Positions 10,896 to 22,458 of a DNA stretch of 64,000 nucleotides are shown here, one piece after another. Source of the stretch: Hysterangium stoloniferum (taxonomy: Eukaryota > Basidiomycota > Agaricomycetes > Hysterangiales > Hysterangiaceae); NCBI GenBank assembly GCA_015178975.1, contig WHVD01000083.1, forward strand, positions 124,001-188,000, read 5' to 3'. The notes below the pieces were generated by a model, which did no database searches, was not told where the DNA came from, and was given only the letters and a program-made list of their open reading frames with translations. Each line of letters begins with the position of its first letter. Position 1 is the stretch's first letter. A program made the translations under genes and the position numbers.

Positions 10896-11340
10896 GGTTA
10901 TGGGCCCTGGCTTCTAAACCGGTACATCCAGTTGTCATCTGTGCAATCCATCACTTTGCACATCTTTTCTGACAACTTCTACTTGTCCAAAACACTCTAC
11001 ATTGCATTTGGATTTTATTTTGGTTATATCTCCTTGGATTTTGGCCTGATTTGGTTGCTTTTTGGACTCACATCTCAAACCTGTGATTGTGTGCATTTTT
11101 CACCCATCTAGGTGCCCGAGTCCATAAAAGGAAATATATTCCCACGATCCAAATCGCTTGGCGTCGCTCAATTTCGCTTTTTTGGGCGACTTCATTTTTA
11201 TCACCCTTGTGACTCACCCTGTCACACCCTGTCACCTCTCTCTCTCCAGTCACACTCTTCCCTCACACCTCAAGCACTTCACAGTATCATCTGGGTCTGT
11301 GCCACGTCATTTTACCTTTTAACACGGAGGGATAGGAGCA
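10896..11340 (+). other. Copia leader and deletion scar in place of gag-protease
   Basis: About 445 bp lie between the 5' LTR and the first pol residues, where gag and protease (normally over 1 kb) should be. No gag or DSG/DTG protease motif is seen. The segment contains a CT-rich stretch (about 11205-11290) and the phrase GGCGTCGCTCAATTTCGC, which may not be copia sequence. Confidence 0.5.
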
Positions 11341-14300
11341 GTGCAGTTTAAGCCTAAAGAGAATGGAAATGTAATAATAGAGTTTGAAAGGGTTCTCCAT
11401 GTTCCCCATCTCACAAGTAACCTCCTTTCCATCTTGTATTTGACAAAGAAAAAGAATTTCCATGTCTCTATCTTTCGTTCCACCATGTCTTTCTATTTGA
11501 GAAAGGTCTTGTGTTTCACTGCCACAATCAATGAACATAACCAGGCCTATTTGGATGGACTGACGGTACCTATGATGGATTATGCTGATCTTGTTACAAC
11601 CTGTCCCTTGGACTCCACACTTTGGCATCATCACTTTAATCATCTCAATCATGCCGATATCCAGAAGCTCCTCAAAGGTGATTTGGTTGATGGGATAAAT
11701 ATTGACTCTCACACGTCTCCTGATCCTATTTGTCAACCTTGTTTGGCTGGAAAACAGAACAGAGTAATTAATAAAATGGCAACAACATGCTATACTAAAC
11801 CACTTGCACTCATTCACAATGATATTCATGGTCCCTTGCCTACACAAACTGTGGAAGGGTTTCGCTACTGGATCACTTTCATTGATGATGCCTCATGCTA
11901 TGCCTTTCAGGTATTTAAGCAATATAAGGCTAAAGTGGAGAACTTACTTGGTCAGAAGATCAAGATATTCAGAGATGACAAGGGTGGAGAATATATGTCT
12001 AAGGAGTTTGATACCTTCCTTTCCACTGCTGGCATCAGCTGGCAGCATACTGTGCAGAATGAACCATATCAGAATGGGGTTGCTGAATGCTTCAACAGAA
12101 CATTGGAGGAAGGGGCTACTTCAATTATGGCTGAATCCCACCTCCCTCCCTCATTCTGGGGACATGCTGTCATTGCTATTACTCATGTACGCAACTGCTC
12201 ACCTATCACTGTTCTTAAGCATTCTGTGCCTTATACTGTCTGGCATAGTAGGAAACCAGAAGTATCACATCTTAGGATATTTGGCTGTACTGCTTATGTG
12301 CATGTACAGAAGGACCAATGTATTGGACTTGGCTCTCACACACAGAAATGTGTCTTTATTGGATATCCTCCTGATTATAAGGGTTGGATGTTTTACAATC
12401 CCTTGACTAAGAAGACTATTATCAGTAATAATGCTGTCTTTAATGAGAGAGTCTTACCAGGCTTGCCTAAACCTGCCATACCTTCTACTCCTACTGCTTC
12501 TGATGTTCTTCCTGATAATCCACAATTTGTTGATTTGTTTATTCCTGGACCCTCTAGGTCTATTCAGGTAGGAGCCCAGCCTAATCAGGTGGGAACTCCA
12601 CAGGAACCAAATCATGTGGGAGATGGTCAGAATAATGCTTTGCCTCCTGGTCCTAGTTCCAACTCTGATTCTAACTCTGAACATTCTGAATGTTCACTGA
12701 GTCCTCCTCCTCAACCATGTCGCAATCCACCCAGAAACAGAGTTCCTCCTAAGCATTTCCAGCAAGTTGACCCTGCTAACATCCACAACTATAGAGAATC
12801 TACTCCTGTAGGTTGAGTCCAGTGATGAGGCAGAGGATTCTCCACTACATTCTCCTTCTCCAGTTGAGTCTGAGGAAGAAGCCCTAGCTGCCAGTGAGGG
12901 AGATCTTTACATTGGTGTGGATGAAGCCTTTGAGTTTGCCTACAAGGCCAGTGCTCATGATGATGCACCGAGAACTCTCAAAGAGGCCTTACAAAGTCCT
13001 GATGCTGACAAGTGGTATGACGCTGCATATGCAGAAATGCAATCCCTGTTTGAAAATGGCACTTTTCGCCTTGCTAAACTACCTGAGGGTCGTAAAGCTA
13101 TGGGGTCTCGTTGGGTGTTTGTGATCAAGCATAAGAAGGATGGGTTAATTGACAAGTTCAAAGCTCATCTTGTTACAAAAGGCTATGCACAGCAACCAGG
13201 GTTTGACTTCACTGATACCTTTGCTCCTACTGCCAAATGGGCCACTTTGCATGCTGTCCTAGCATTGGCTGCATTGGAGGACATGGAACTTGAGAGTGTA
13301 GATATCTCCTCTGAATTCTTGAATGGTGAACTTGAAGAGGAAGCATACTTGCAGCAGCCTGAAGGTTTTCACCAAGGTGCTCGTGATGAGTTCTTACTTC
13401 TTCTGAAAGGACTATATGGTTTACGCCAGTCACCTCATATCTGGCATAAGAAGTTGAATGCTGTCCTGTTCAGTTTGGGTTTCAAACAAGTGCTATGTGA
13501 TCATAGCATTTGGGTCTTCCAAAAGGGTGATGTCAAAGTCATTATACCAGTATTTGTAGATGACATGACTATTGCATCTGAATCCAAGGAGGCTATCATG
13601 AAGCTCAAAGATGATCTAAGAGCCACTTCAAATTGCATGATCTTGGTCCTACTTCTTACTTGTTAGGTGTTGGCATTGAAAGAGATAGGACAAAGCCTAC
13701 TATTACTCTATCACAGCGTCAATACATCTTGGACATGTTACAGCATTATGGTCTTGCTGACTGCAATCCCATTGGTACACCTATGATACCTAACTCAAAA
13801 TTGAGTAAAGACCAGGCTCTGGTGTCTCCTGAAGAGATTGCATACATGAAGGATATTCCATACATCCATGCTGTTGGTTCTCTTATGTATTTGGCTGTTG
13901 CCACTCGTCCAGACATTGCCTATACTGTTGGAGTATTAGCCAGATTCAATCACAATCCAGGAAAGGCTCATTGGCTAGCAGTACAACATCTCTTTCGATA
14001 TCTCAAAGGCACCCTTGACTTGGGCTTGACCTTTGGCCCTAGTAATGACAAGGAATTGTTTGTGTCTTATTCAGATGCTGACCATGGAGGTGATAAGTCG
14101 ACTGGAAAATCTACTGGTGCATATGTGGTTAAGATGGGTACTGGAGCCATTAGCTTGCAGAGCAAACTCCAGACTATTGTAACTCTCTCTACTACTGAAG
14201 CAGAGTATATTGCAGCAGTGTCAGCTGGTCAGGAAGTGCTATGGTTGCGAAACTTATTTGAGGAATTGGGATATCCTCAAAAGACTGCATCCACTTTGTA

Positions 14301-14520
14301 TCTTGACAACCAATCTTCTATTGCAGTTGCCAGAGATCCTGAACATCATGGCCATATGAAGCATTTGGACTTGAGAACATATTGGTTAAGGCAGGAAGTT
14401 GATAGTGGGAAGATCAAAGTTGTTCATCTCCCTACTTCAGAGATGTCTGCTGATTTATTGACAAAACCATTGGCTAAGCCAAAGGTAGAATACTTACGAA
14501 AACTACTGGGACTAGCATAG
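11341..14520 (+). pseudogene. Copia pol: integrase, reverse transcriptase, RNase H (frameshifted)
   Basis: Three consecutive frames cover pol. 11341-12816 holds the integrase zinc region (WHHHFNHLNH ... CQPCLAGKQNR) and the core with acidic residues in IHNDIHGPL, FRDDKGGEY and NGVAECFNRT. 12917-13666 is reverse transcriptase, with a PVFVDDMTIA active-site motif where YVDD is usual. 13633-14520 is the end of RT and RNase H (SYSDADHGGDKSTGKS, STTEAEYIA, ending LRKLLGLA). The frame is lost near 12813 and again near 13640, where one T seems to be missing. Gag and protease are absent, so the element depends on others. Confidence 0.9.
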
Positions 14521-14541
14521 AGCTGTCTCATCAGGTGGGAG

Positions 14542-15579
14542 TGTTAGAGTATGATATTACAGCTCTCACATAGTCTATGATGTTCCCTATATTTTTCTGA
14601 TATTTGTAGTATTTTTCCCAGCACTGTAGGTGCAGTATTGAGTGAGTTTGTTACAACCGGAAATCCTGCCAGACTCCGGGCACTAACTTATACGCACCCA
14701 CCCCCTATACACACCCATTGTCAGTTTACCGGAATTCCCACTGGACTCCATACGTCAGACTTGTCTACGTTTGACTTCGTTACATTGTGTTTCAGTCACC
14801 AGAAACCCACCAGACTCTGCCCCTGTCTATGTCTGACCTCGTCCCACGCATCAGTCACCAGACTCCACTCAGAAAACCCATCATCCCTCTAACAGAGCCC
14901 CATTCCCATTTTAGTCAAAGGACCTGTCACGATTCAGACTCTGCTCCATTCTGTCCCATTCCTAACACCAAATTTGGTGTTTACTATTCTCATTTATGTT
15001 TTGCTAGTTTCATTTCATTATTACTGGATTTGGCATGTCATTCATTCCACAGTATATTTAGTCTGGCAGATGTTGTACATACAATCCAGTCAGAAAATCG
15101 GCTTAGATTCCCCCCAGTAATCTAATACATTTTCTGCTCTAAACTCCTACTTGAATTACACCACTCACACTAGTCGGAGCCCACAGGCTCCGGTGCATCT
15201 ATCTCTCTTACCTATCTCGACTCACAACCTCTCGACTCACAACCTCTCGACCCACAACCTCTGACCTACGACCCCTCAACCCACAAACCCTGCCCAGACT
15301 CCCTGGGATTCCTGTCTGCCTGTCTGAAATTGGACAACACAATCTCGCAAGGGCGCAGCCTATAAGCTGAAGCCAAGTCCTACCAGATATTCCATGGGTT
15401 TCTCCAGAAACCCGCCATGTACATACCCTAACAGAGTTACCTAGTAAGGTAACTGATGTGTAGGTGCTTATGTAAGCACCCTGTAGCATACTCCACTGTG
15501 GGTGTGGGAAAGTCTTCTTAGTGTTTACTTTCCTCACACTCACAGGGTGTTTGTCAAGAGTTATTCAACTGTTTTAACA
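14542..15579 (+). repeat. 3' LTR of the copia element, split by a solo LTR
   Basis: The LTR is 14542-14648 plus 15439-15579, about 245 bp when joined. The intervening 785 bp belong to a different LTR family with its own GAGTT duplication. The two parts match the 5' LTR at 10652-10895 with few differences. Confidence 0.9.
14649..15433 (+). repeat. Solo LTR inside the copia 3' LTR, target duplication GAGTT
   Basis: 785 bp, TGTTACAACCGG...ACCCTAACA, flanked by GAGTT at 14644-14648 and 15434-15438. It is the same family as the LTR at 561-1570 in opposite orientation. It keeps the hairpin CGGAGCCCACAGGCTCCG near 15175 and a C-rich run of repeated ACTCACAACCTCTCG phrases at 15225-15290. Confidence 0.9.
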
Positions 15580-15754
15580 GCAAATGGAACAGTGACAGGA
15601 GAGCAAACAGAATAACGATGGGACAGAAAGCTAAGGTACTAATATACAAGAAAACAAGTGTCAGGGACACTGAGTGGGGGTACTGATAGTGGGGTGCTGG
15701 AGAGTTATGGGGCTAAAATGACTTGTGGGGTCCAAAACAACAGGGATCCTAACA

Positions 15755-16545
15755 TTTGGCTCCAATGTGTAGAGGACCACTATCTAGACCCTGACATCAC
15801 AGCCAGGAAGTTGGACTAGCTTCTTTTGAATATTGGTTACCCAGTAATGCACTAACTGCAGCTAGTGCTCCCCTTGTATTTAATGCAGCTTGGTTAATAT
15901 GGGAATAGATATTGCATTCACATTCCAGCCTCATACAACCCCATACCATGCCATAAGGTTGTTTCCTCCATGTTTGATAGTCAGTATTATAGTCCAGTCA
16001 GACACTAGTTCTCCTTGTTGTTTCCACACATATGTCTTTTCATCTGACCCAATCCTATTAATCTTAGTCTCATCTGACCATAACACCATGGGCAGCATGG
16101 ACCACCCAGCAGGGTTTGCCAGGCTGTGAAATGAGTGATGACTCCTCAGCTCTCTGCCATCATCTTGAGTTCTTCCAAGTATTCACAGGAAAAAAAGACA
16201 CTAAGAACATAAAACCATGACAATAATAATGTTCTCAATCCTTTGCCACTGAGAGAAAGGGGTAAACCAGGTTTGAAATTTATTATTTTGAAATTGCATG
16301 AAACACAGTGAGATAAAGGTGAGATCGATGTCAATGGTTTCAGTGAGCCTCCAATTCTGTTATCAGGTACCTACTCCAGTGACATCAATGTGCAGCTGGA
16401 GGTTGAGTGGTTCATTCAGTATATCGACAAAGCTCTTACCATTGTTGGCTGTAATGAAAAGAGAAGTGTAGCTCTTCAGTGCATGCAGTAGAAACCATGT
16501 ATCTTGGTACTAGTTGTCAAAGTGCGTAATGATGGAAGGGATCAC
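15755..16545. other. Repeat-derived spacer between two LTR clusters
   Basis: Begins with a possible primer-binding site after the family D LTR. It holds the Tc1 relic at 15880-16145 and otherwise no recognisable gene. Confidence 0.4.
15880..16145 (-). pseudogene. Third Tc1/mariner transposase relic, central part
   Basis: The minus strand encodes WSDETKINRIGSDEKTYVW followed by LTIKHGGNNLMAW, the central Tc1 transposase region with the first catalytic aspartate. This is the very part missing from the copy at 1589-2567. Only about 75 residues are recognisable, so it is an isolated fragment, possibly trapped next to the truncated LTR element on its left. Confidence 0.8.
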
Positions 16546-16872
16546 TGTGAGATATGAAGCACTAAATAATACTCAGTATTTGCACGCTGTATGCCAAATA
16601 GCTAATGTTGATTACCTAAACAATACTAGGTAATGGTAATAAGTGACTGAAACTGGAAACTATGATAGCAAGTATCTCACCTCAGTATTTGCACGCTGTA
16701 TGCCAAATAGCTGAGGTGAAGTCGACTGGAATGGCTTCCTTTTAAACTAATTCAGAACAAAAGGAAGAGTGAAAACAATAGTATTGAATGTACTAGAATG
16801 TTTTTTAAAGAAGTATTATAGTGACAAAGGGAACAATAAAACAAAAGGAAGCTTTTGTTTATGCATCATCAC

Positions 16873-17139
16873 TGTAACGGTAGCGGACTTGGGTTAGGGT
16901 GGACTTGGCATCGGGGCTGCCTGGCCTGCCTGGCCGGTGGTGTCTTGGACTACTAGTTGTTTGTTTCACGGGTTTTTACTTGTTGCAAGCGGTTATACTG
17001 CTATTATCATAAATAGGTAGATCCCTTGTATTGTTACCTTAGTCTCTTTCGAATAGGAACCTAGTCCTACTCATTTCATTCCCTTTTGCAAAGAGCTCTC
17101 TGAGGGATTATGCTACTCCTTCATAGCGGAACCCTTATA
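16873..17139 (+). repeat. 5' LTR of the gypsy element
   Basis: 267 bp. It is nearly identical to 26362-26619 plus 27016-27029, including the phrase GGTCCTACTCATTTC-like promoter-proximal sequence and the ending GCGGAACCCTTAYA. Confidence 0.9.
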
Positions 17140-17346
17140 CTTTTTGAGTATATTGTTTCCTATTTAACATTCTTTATTAACACTACTAGTGGACTGATCA
17201 CCCACTAGGTTCTTTTACTACGCATGCACCTGTAATTCAACATAAATAGTTTTGTCAAGATGTCCAAAATCAATCAACCAATCACTCAACGAGGCACCAT
17301 CCAAAGTGTGATCCCCGTTTGGAGCAAGAGAGTTGTTCGATGATGG

Positions 17347-20037
17347 GTGGATGGTGATAATGTTGATAATACAGCTCTTGATTCTGTAAGTAATACCTCT
17401 TCGCCTTTGCATGCCATGGGCCCCAAACCTTTTAGCTCTGCACTAGCAGGGAAGGGGGGGAGGATGGACTGTGATGCTGAGATGGAAAGGGTATCACTAT
17501 CTACCTCTGATTCCTCGATGCCCACTCTAAGTGGAAGGGCTGGTAACCCTAAGGGTGATGCCTTGAGAAAAGAGTCAATCTGTAATGAGGAGAAGACAAC
17601 CCCTTTTCCCACTTACAATGAGTATTCAAGTACTCAGATCTCCCTCCGTAACTGGACTCAGCAGTATGGTCTTCTGCACCCAGAAGAGATTGCCTCTCCG
17701 CAAAAGACTTTCTGAATGAAGCATCAAGCCACGAAACCTCTTCTTCGATCTCAGTCACTTTACTTTCCAGAGTGGTTTGAGGGGGGGAGTGGCAGTAATG
17801 AAGACAAAAGCAGGCAGGAGGAAGCAGAGATACATAACAGTTCTGGAACACTGCCCAGATCCAGAGTTTAGATGGGCAGATAGTTCTGATTCTGATGAGG
17901 ATCCATTGGGGCCACTGCCCAGGACATGGACCCTACCTGACACTGTGTGCCCATGGAAGATGAAAGGATCAAATATTTCGGAAGCAAGACCTAAGCCATC
18001 AGTAAACTTAAGTGCTATTGTCATCGAGGTACAAGACAATGCACCTACATCCAATGTAATGGAGCTGGCAAGTGCTGAGGAAACAAGACCAGAAGGGTCA
18101 TCCCAATCCACTAAGGGGAAGGCACAAATGGAGGGCGAGAATGGGGGACGGGAGTAAAATGACCTTACGTCCATACTCTACTGCCACAAATGAGAGGCAG
18201 ACTAGTAAGCCTTCGAGGGGTCTACAGCCCAAGAGAGTGACCAGCCGATATGCGAGAGAGTTTTCGCAAGTGCCTGAGGGGGGGTACTTCACAGTCGGAG
18301 GGCAAGGAGAATTCGGACCACCCTCTGATTCGAGCAGTTCCTCCAGTAGCGATGGGTCGGAGGAATCCTCAAGTAGCACTACAACTGAATGGTCAGCTAA
18401 TAGGAGTGCAGACTCACCTAATTCAGGGTCGGAGTCAGAGGACAATACTGGAGGCCCATCGAAAGCAGGCCAGAAGAAGAATAGAAAGAAAAACTCACCC
18501 AGTTCCAAATGGATAAAATCCAAAAGATGCAAGTGGTCCGCAGCTGATGCCAAGCAGACTAAGAAACTTTTAGCGGGAGTCAAGATGAAGCAAGCTGTGG
18601 TGTACACCGGCATAGCTGACCTTGACATCCTGGAAGCCTTTGTCTATGCCTATGATCTGTGGACAGAAATCAATGGGTTAGATCAGAAATGGGCTGTGAA
18701 GTTAATAATTTACTTCTTGGATGGCAAGGCCAGCACATTCTATATGAAACATGTGGCCTTGAGCTGGAAACGATGGACACTAAAAGCCGTTTATGATGGA
18801 CTTTTTGATTATTGTTTCCCTGCAGATTATAAGCTGAGGTTGCAGAAATGATTGACCTCAGCCCGGCAGGGTGGAAATTGTTTCCATGATTTTGCACGAG
18901 ATGTGGAGAATAGCGCTATGTGTTTCCCTGATATGCAAGAGCGTCAGCTTAAACAAATTGTGTGGAATGGGGTGCACCACTATATCAAAGAAAAGTGGTT
19001 AGATAATGGTTTAAATACAGACAATACCTCGTGGAAGCGACTTATCAAAACAGCAACATGATTTGAAGCTGCTCAGGAGTTTCATCAGGCAGAGAAAGGA
19101 TGATGAGAGACCCCTTCGACTGGAGCAACCCAATCCTGGCCACGACAGAATGAGTGTGCTAAACAGACAGTGGGTCAGACTGACAGTATGCGAAATACTT
19201 TTCGTCCTACCACTTCCTCAGGGTCGGGTGTAATGGGAATGAACCGCGATGAAAGCGCCGCAGGAAAAACTCAGTCGAAGGGAGATGAACCAGCTTCAGG
19301 CAGAGGGGAGGTATTTCATGTATAAGAAAGAAAGTCATGAAGTGCGAAATTGCCCTCAGGGGAAGGTTGTGCCTGCTCCAAAATGGGGAAACCATGTGTC
19401 AGCTGGGTCTGTTTGGGTGCAATGACTCGCCGAATTGGAAAAGAAGAAGGAGCAGGTTGAAATACCTCTTTGAATGGCCTCCTTCGTACTGGGAACCGAG
19501 GAGGTCCAGCAGGAATTTGATAGTTTACACAATCACATTTATGCTGCATGGCTGCAGAAGTCGATTACTGAATTCTTCAGGCCAGACACAGCCATAGCTG
19601 AGGGGCATAATCTGCTGACACGATTTGTGGTTACCTACTCAATTGTGGACTTTCTAGTGAAGGATAACATCTTACCTGGAACTATCCTGCAAATTGGAAA
19701 GAGAGACTGTAGGGAGCCTGGGTATCAAGTGGCCCAAAGTATAGTCGATAATGAGCAATGGGCTGGGAAACAGCTTCCTGCCCAATGCCCTGACCGAGCT
19801 AAGGTTGTGGCAATTATACAGCAGCATTGCTGTGTACACTTCTCAAATTCTGATTCAGTTGCTGCTGGAATACAACACACTGAGCATTTTCAGGTGGTGT
19901 TTGATCAGTTATACTGGACATACGAGATTATTGACTGCCTTCAACCCCAACTATACATGGCAGTCAGCAAACCAGCTGTAAGGGCAACTCTAAGAGTGGA
20001 TATCACACTAGTAGAGGAAATCCAAAGGTATATATAA
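17347..20037 (+). pseudogene. Gypsy gag, interrupted by TGA codons
   Basis: An acidic, serine-rich N-terminal region (17347-18500, in shifting frames) is followed by a capsid-like gag domain (about 18590-19080: TGIADLDILEAFVYAYDLW, FLDGKASTFYMKHVA, FPADYKLRLQK). A degenerate zinc-knuckle remnant (ESHEVRNCPQG) is near 19340. In-frame TGA codons are at 18849, 19059, 19101, 19104, 19423 and 19471. At several of them related elements have arginine, as inferred from the surrounding residues. A frameshift lies between 19106 and 19423. The frame from 19474 to 20037 is open but I cannot place it in a known domain. Confidence 0.75.
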
Positions 20038-20039
20038 AT

Positions 20040-22450
20040 GACTAAATACAAGATAACTATCTACTCACCTAGTAGAGGAAATCCAAAGAGAAAAGTCTAA
20101 GGAAACTCTACCAGGTGTGACACGTCAGCTATACAGCACGCAGTGTATTTTCCCACGCCTTAAGCGCCCTCTTACATCAGTTCAATGTACCCTATAAAGA
20201 ATAAGATGTCCTGTTATGGGGAGGTAATAAAATGGAATAGACAATAAGGCATAGTCTGGGGGGTACTAATCTGGGGAAAATAAAGTGTGCATGACTTGTC
20301 CCCTTACACCAGCCCTCTTCAGTGGTGACTGGGCCATTTCACAAGTGGTGAGCACCGCTGTAATAATGGAGGGAGAAATGGAACAGGGAGAGTCACTGGG
20401 GGATGATGACCCACCCAGTTCAGGGGAGGTCGCAGTGGGACACCTGCTGTGAAGGATAGGTCACATAGGAGGCACGACTAAAGACTCTAAGCCTTACCCT
20501 TTAGCTGCTTTATAATTCCATTATTTCCTTTATGTTTTATATTTTTATTCTCTTTTCTATCACTCATAAATACGGGTCATACCCCCTTTTATTAGTTCGA
20601 GAGTCCATGTATGCTTGTGGGCGCTTTAGCCCACAGGAAGTATGTGCATGTCACAGTAGTAGTCACACGTGAGAAACTTAGACACTTTTCAACCCCAACA
20701 ACCATCACCTGCACATGCAAGTACTTCCTAGATCAGCGGTAACTACACTTCACACTGAAACAGTCAAAGTTAGTTACTACTATTTGACTTGACTTCAAGT
20801 TCTTGCTTCACACTGTAAGTTTGTTACTAGGAATATACCTAATAACCTGCATGCAACGGTCAAGTCTTTATGACAGTCACTAACACAGTCATTCTTGAAG
20901 CCAGTCTATAACCAAACACACTCGGAGCGAGAGGCTAGAGATCGGACCTTGGATGACGTAAACAAAGATGAATACAAAAGGCTGACATAAGCACAATGTC
21001 GAGGAGTGTAGAACTTCAACAATAAGAGACACCACAGTATCCCTTCTGGCCGTAGGAGTGAGACTGAGAGTAAGACTTAAGAGATTGTCCTTAAGAATGA
21101 GCTTTGAAATGAGATACAACAAAATTGCTTGTTCAATAGTGGGCAAAAGAGAGGCCCTTATATACATGAGAGAGCACAGGTCAAAACAAACATCTAAAAA
21201 CAATGACACAATAACGATGCGATATGGTGTGAGTCATTTCTGAGTCATCACAATAGGAGTGTTAGTAAAGCTGTGAACAATAATAGGGGGAGGCTGCGCT
21301 GAACAATAAGAGAATGACAAACAAAAGATGAGATCAGACATGTGATACGGATAAATGGGGAAACACAATAGAACAATAGGGGAAGTGAGTCAGACAATAA
21401 GGATGATGGAGTAATAGAAGTGATGGCTGATGAAACATTGATGATATGAGTCAGAAACACAAGAATCCCATGATAATGCATCACCCTCAAATGCTATGCT
21501 TGATTTCAAAATCTTGACAATATTACCAATCGATGAACCGAGATTGGACGTATTGTGTTCCTAGTTTTGCAGTATAAGGAGGGGACACAATCAATCACCA
21601 TTTTAGAACCAGGTGGTGAGTAGGCTCCACAACCACGCAAGGAACACGAATCAACGACGACCTCGACGGGGCTCTACTTGACTTCCCTCTGGAACTGGGG
21701 TCCTAAATAACTTGGGTCCTCTGTGATCTCCTATTGGAGTGAACGTTGCCATGTAATAGATTCCCGATGACGGTGGGGAACAGTCCTGCTTGAACACTCG
21801 ATTGAATCGATAGTGGAGGATTTCAGAGGAGCCATCATAGTGCTCTATACGAATGAAGACAGGATCGTCTGGAGCATATGGGAGTTGAATACCTTGTCAA
21901 CGGAGGAAACAATGGTATTTCTTGGAGGAGCATGAGTGGGCTGGTAGGGGCTTGGAAATGATGTCTGAGGATGAGGAGAAGCGAGATGTTATTGGCTGGA
22001 GTTCTATTTGGGAGTGAAGAGTCAGTTTTGAGTAGGAACTGAGGGTTATTTTGGAGGACGATGCAGTGTTGAACATGATGGAGTTTTGGTCGTCTGTTTG
22101 ATGAAACTGATTTGGCTGTGTAGAGGTCGTCTTGAGTGCCAAAGTATATATAAGAATTTGTGCTTGTGATGTGACTTGAAACTATTGCCATATAGGTTAC
22201 TTTCCGATTGAACTCTCTACAGCACGGTAAGAATATCCATTGTAGCTCACTTTCTTAGGATATTCTCTCTCTCTCACAATATATACTTTCTCTTATCTAC
22301 TTGTCCATCGGCCCAGCTAGCTACACAGTCAGATCGCACCGTAAGGTCGATCCGCCCTTGTAATCACCTACCGATCGCACCTTAAGGGTCGATCGTAATC
22401 TACATCTTGACTACCTAAAACTACTAGTCAATCATTCTTCACACTATTGT
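20040..22450 (-). mobile_element. Unidentified insertion between gypsy gag and RT
   Basis: About 2.4 kb with no gypsy protease or RT N-terminus separates gag from the RT remnant. A 20-bp phrase (CTAGTAGAGGAAATCCAAAG) occurs at 20009 and again near 20071, at the left edge. The right part (22290-22440) has two related phrases GATCGCACCGTAAGGTCGATC and GATCGCACCTTAAGGGTCGATC and a TTGTTAGTCGATAACAA palindrome. A minus-strand open frame (21651-22142) is the only coding candidate. No LTR pair or target duplication could be fixed, so this may be one or more insertions. Confidence 0.4.
21651..22142 (-). pseudogene. Unrecognised 164-codon frame inside the insertion
   Basis: Starting MALKTTSTQPNQFHQTDD, the frame runs to a stop at 21651-21653 with one internal TGA at 21897-21899. 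The second half (LPYAPDDPVFIRIEHYDGSS ... FKQDCSPPSSGIYYMATFTP) looks like real protein sequence. I do not recognise the family. The single TGA is preceded by arginine-like context, as in the gypsy pol around it. It could be a gag-like protein of a small non-autonomous element or a captured gene fragment. Confidence 0.4.
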
Positions 22451-22458
22451 TAGTCGAT

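Larger units (their letters stand above)
10652..15579 (+). mobile_element. Ty1/copia LTR retrotransposon with GCAAA target duplication, internally deleted
   Basis: The 5' LTR is 10652-10895 and the 3' LTR is 14542-15579. Both start TGTTAGAGTATGATATTACA and end in CAACA or TAACA. Target duplications GCAAA are at 10647-10651 and 15580-15584. A purine-rich tract (CAGGTGGGAG) precedes the 3' LTR. Gag and the protease active site are absent: pol opens at about 11341 just upstream of the integrase zinc region. The 3' LTR was later split by a solo LTR of another family (14649-15433). The LTRs are still very similar, so the insertion is not very old, but pol is frameshifted and the element is not autonomous. 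Confidence 0.9.
10234..15754 (+). repeat. Old LTR (family D), split by the copia element
   Basis: Sequence outside the copia element reads TGTTAGGGTGCTCC at 10234 and CCTAACA at 15745-15754, and the two parts join across the GCAAA duplication. A similar stretch ending TTCCTAACA is at 30864-31060, which supports a repeated LTR family. The bases after 15754 (TTTGGCTCCAATG) could be a primer-binding site of a truncated element. The left edge is less certain than the right. Confidence 0.45.

Noticed and set aside
11287-11847. 186-codon minus-strand frame
   Set aside because: Antisense to the copia integrase region, whose zinc and catalytic motifs are clear on the plus strand.
16572-16712. Repeated 32-bp unit as a CRISPR-like array
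   Set aside because: Only two copies per LTR, unequal spacing, inside eukaryotic LTRs with target duplications.
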